In this document: one piece after another, positions 5,682-5,951 of the stretch
Numbering within the stretch: the first letter of the stretch is position 1
Layout of the letters: every line of letters starts with the position of its first letter
Origin: Clostridiales bacterium UBA4080
GTDB lineage: Bacteria > Bacillota > Clostridia > Lachnospirales > Vallitaleaceae
Reading direction: 5' to 3'
Assembly (NCBI GenBank): GCA_002381865.1
Contig: DFYO01000060.1
Location: 1 to 5,951, forward strand
DNA length: 5,951 nt
Position numbers and translations under genes: made by a program
The notes under the pieces: generated by a model
Told to the model about the DNA's origin: nothing
Database searches by the model: none
What the model saw: the letters and a program-made list of their open reading frames with translations, nothing else

Positions 5682-5951
5682 GTAACCGTCAATTTCCCCC
5701 CATCCACCAACTTTTGAAAAATTGTGTATCCTGGCTCCAAGCGAGGAGCAAAGGATGTATTTTAAGAAATATCGAGCCATTCATCTGGTGGCCGGGATTT
5801 CTGACATGCGAAAACAAATCAACGGGCTTGCCTAGCTATTTTTCGTCTCTTTATTCAGATCCAAAGCCAAAACATTGAAACCGCCCTTGGCATTTTGCTT
5901 ACTTCACCGCAATAGGGAAATCCGGCACTGTCTGTGGCTTTACGGTCACCG
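5682..5951 (+). mobile_element. IS66-family remnant interrupting the fourth cassette (runs off the window)
   Basis: Eight bases after the last core site the sequence changes to GTAACCGTCAATTT, a start of the GTAA type common at IS66-family ends, and a TnpB stub follows at 5755. Near the window edge, 5936-5949 read on the reverse strand gives GTGACCGTAAAGCC. This matches the left end at most of its first 11 positions and could be the other terminal repeat. If so, the insert is only about 270 bases, a deletion derivative with no complete transposition gene. The right limit is the end of the window, and no target duplication can be confirmed. Confidence 0.5.
5755..5835 (+). pseudogene. IS66-family TnpB, N-terminal stub
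   Basis: TnpB is the small accessory protein of IS66-family elements, needed for transposition together with the TnpC transposase. The 26 codons from the ATG carry the family's N-terminal signature VAGISDMRKQINGLA and then stop at TAG (5833-5835). Full TnpB is roughly 110-120 residues. The bases after the stop have no convincing continuation in any frame, so the gene is both interrupted and decayed or deleted. AGGAG at 5744-5748 is a fitting ribosome site. No TnpA or TnpC is in the window. Confidence 0.7.

Noticed and set aside
5567..5878. Open frame of 103 codons on the + strand
   Set aside because: It runs through the attC3 stem and the TnpB stub in the wrong frame and has no ribosome site.

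Overview
The window is a piece of a chromosomal-type integron: three complete gene cassettes in tandem on the + strand, with insertion-sequence debris on both sides. The host cannot be fixed from the sequence. The IS genes have balanced base composition, while the cassette genes are clearly AT-rich and poorly matched to their flanks, as expected for captured genes. The three attC sites are closely alike (L'' TTCAAC with one extra C, L' GGTTAA), as in one long-resident integron rather than a clinical class 1 array. A spirochaete-type host (Treponema/Sphaerochaeta-like) is a low-confidence guess.

Layout. Bases 108-1057 hold an IS3-family element: OrfA, a programmed -1 frameshift site, and an OrfB broken by an in-frame TAG and then truncated. 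Bases 1058-1397 have no supportable gene. They end in a good sigma-70-like promoter (1367-1395) that abuts a GTTAGGT core site with no L' arm before it, which looks like an attI/first-cassette junction. Cassette 1 (1399-2456) encodes a 305-aa protein with a C-terminal R-x4-H motif of HEPN type. Cassette 2 (2457-4486) encodes a 624-aa SIR2-family protein with its catalytic N and H retained and a long helical C-terminus. Cassette 3 (4487-5668) encodes a J-domain protein with three membrane segments and an extracytoplasmic SH3b domain. Each gene is followed by a folded attC site. After the third attC (5548-5674) only the head of a fourth cassette is seen. It gives way at about 5682 to an IS66-like remnant with a stub of TnpB.

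How they work together. All three cassette genes point the same way and could be read from the upstream promoter, but each sits in its own recombination unit, so they are independent modules rather than a classical operon. The SIR2 protein is a strong candidate for an NAD-depleting anti-phage effector. The R-x4-H protein could be a HEPN-type effector. The J-domain/SH3b protein is unassigned. The array may therefore be a small cassette-borne defence collection. That role is inferred; the cassette architecture and domain motifs are read directly.
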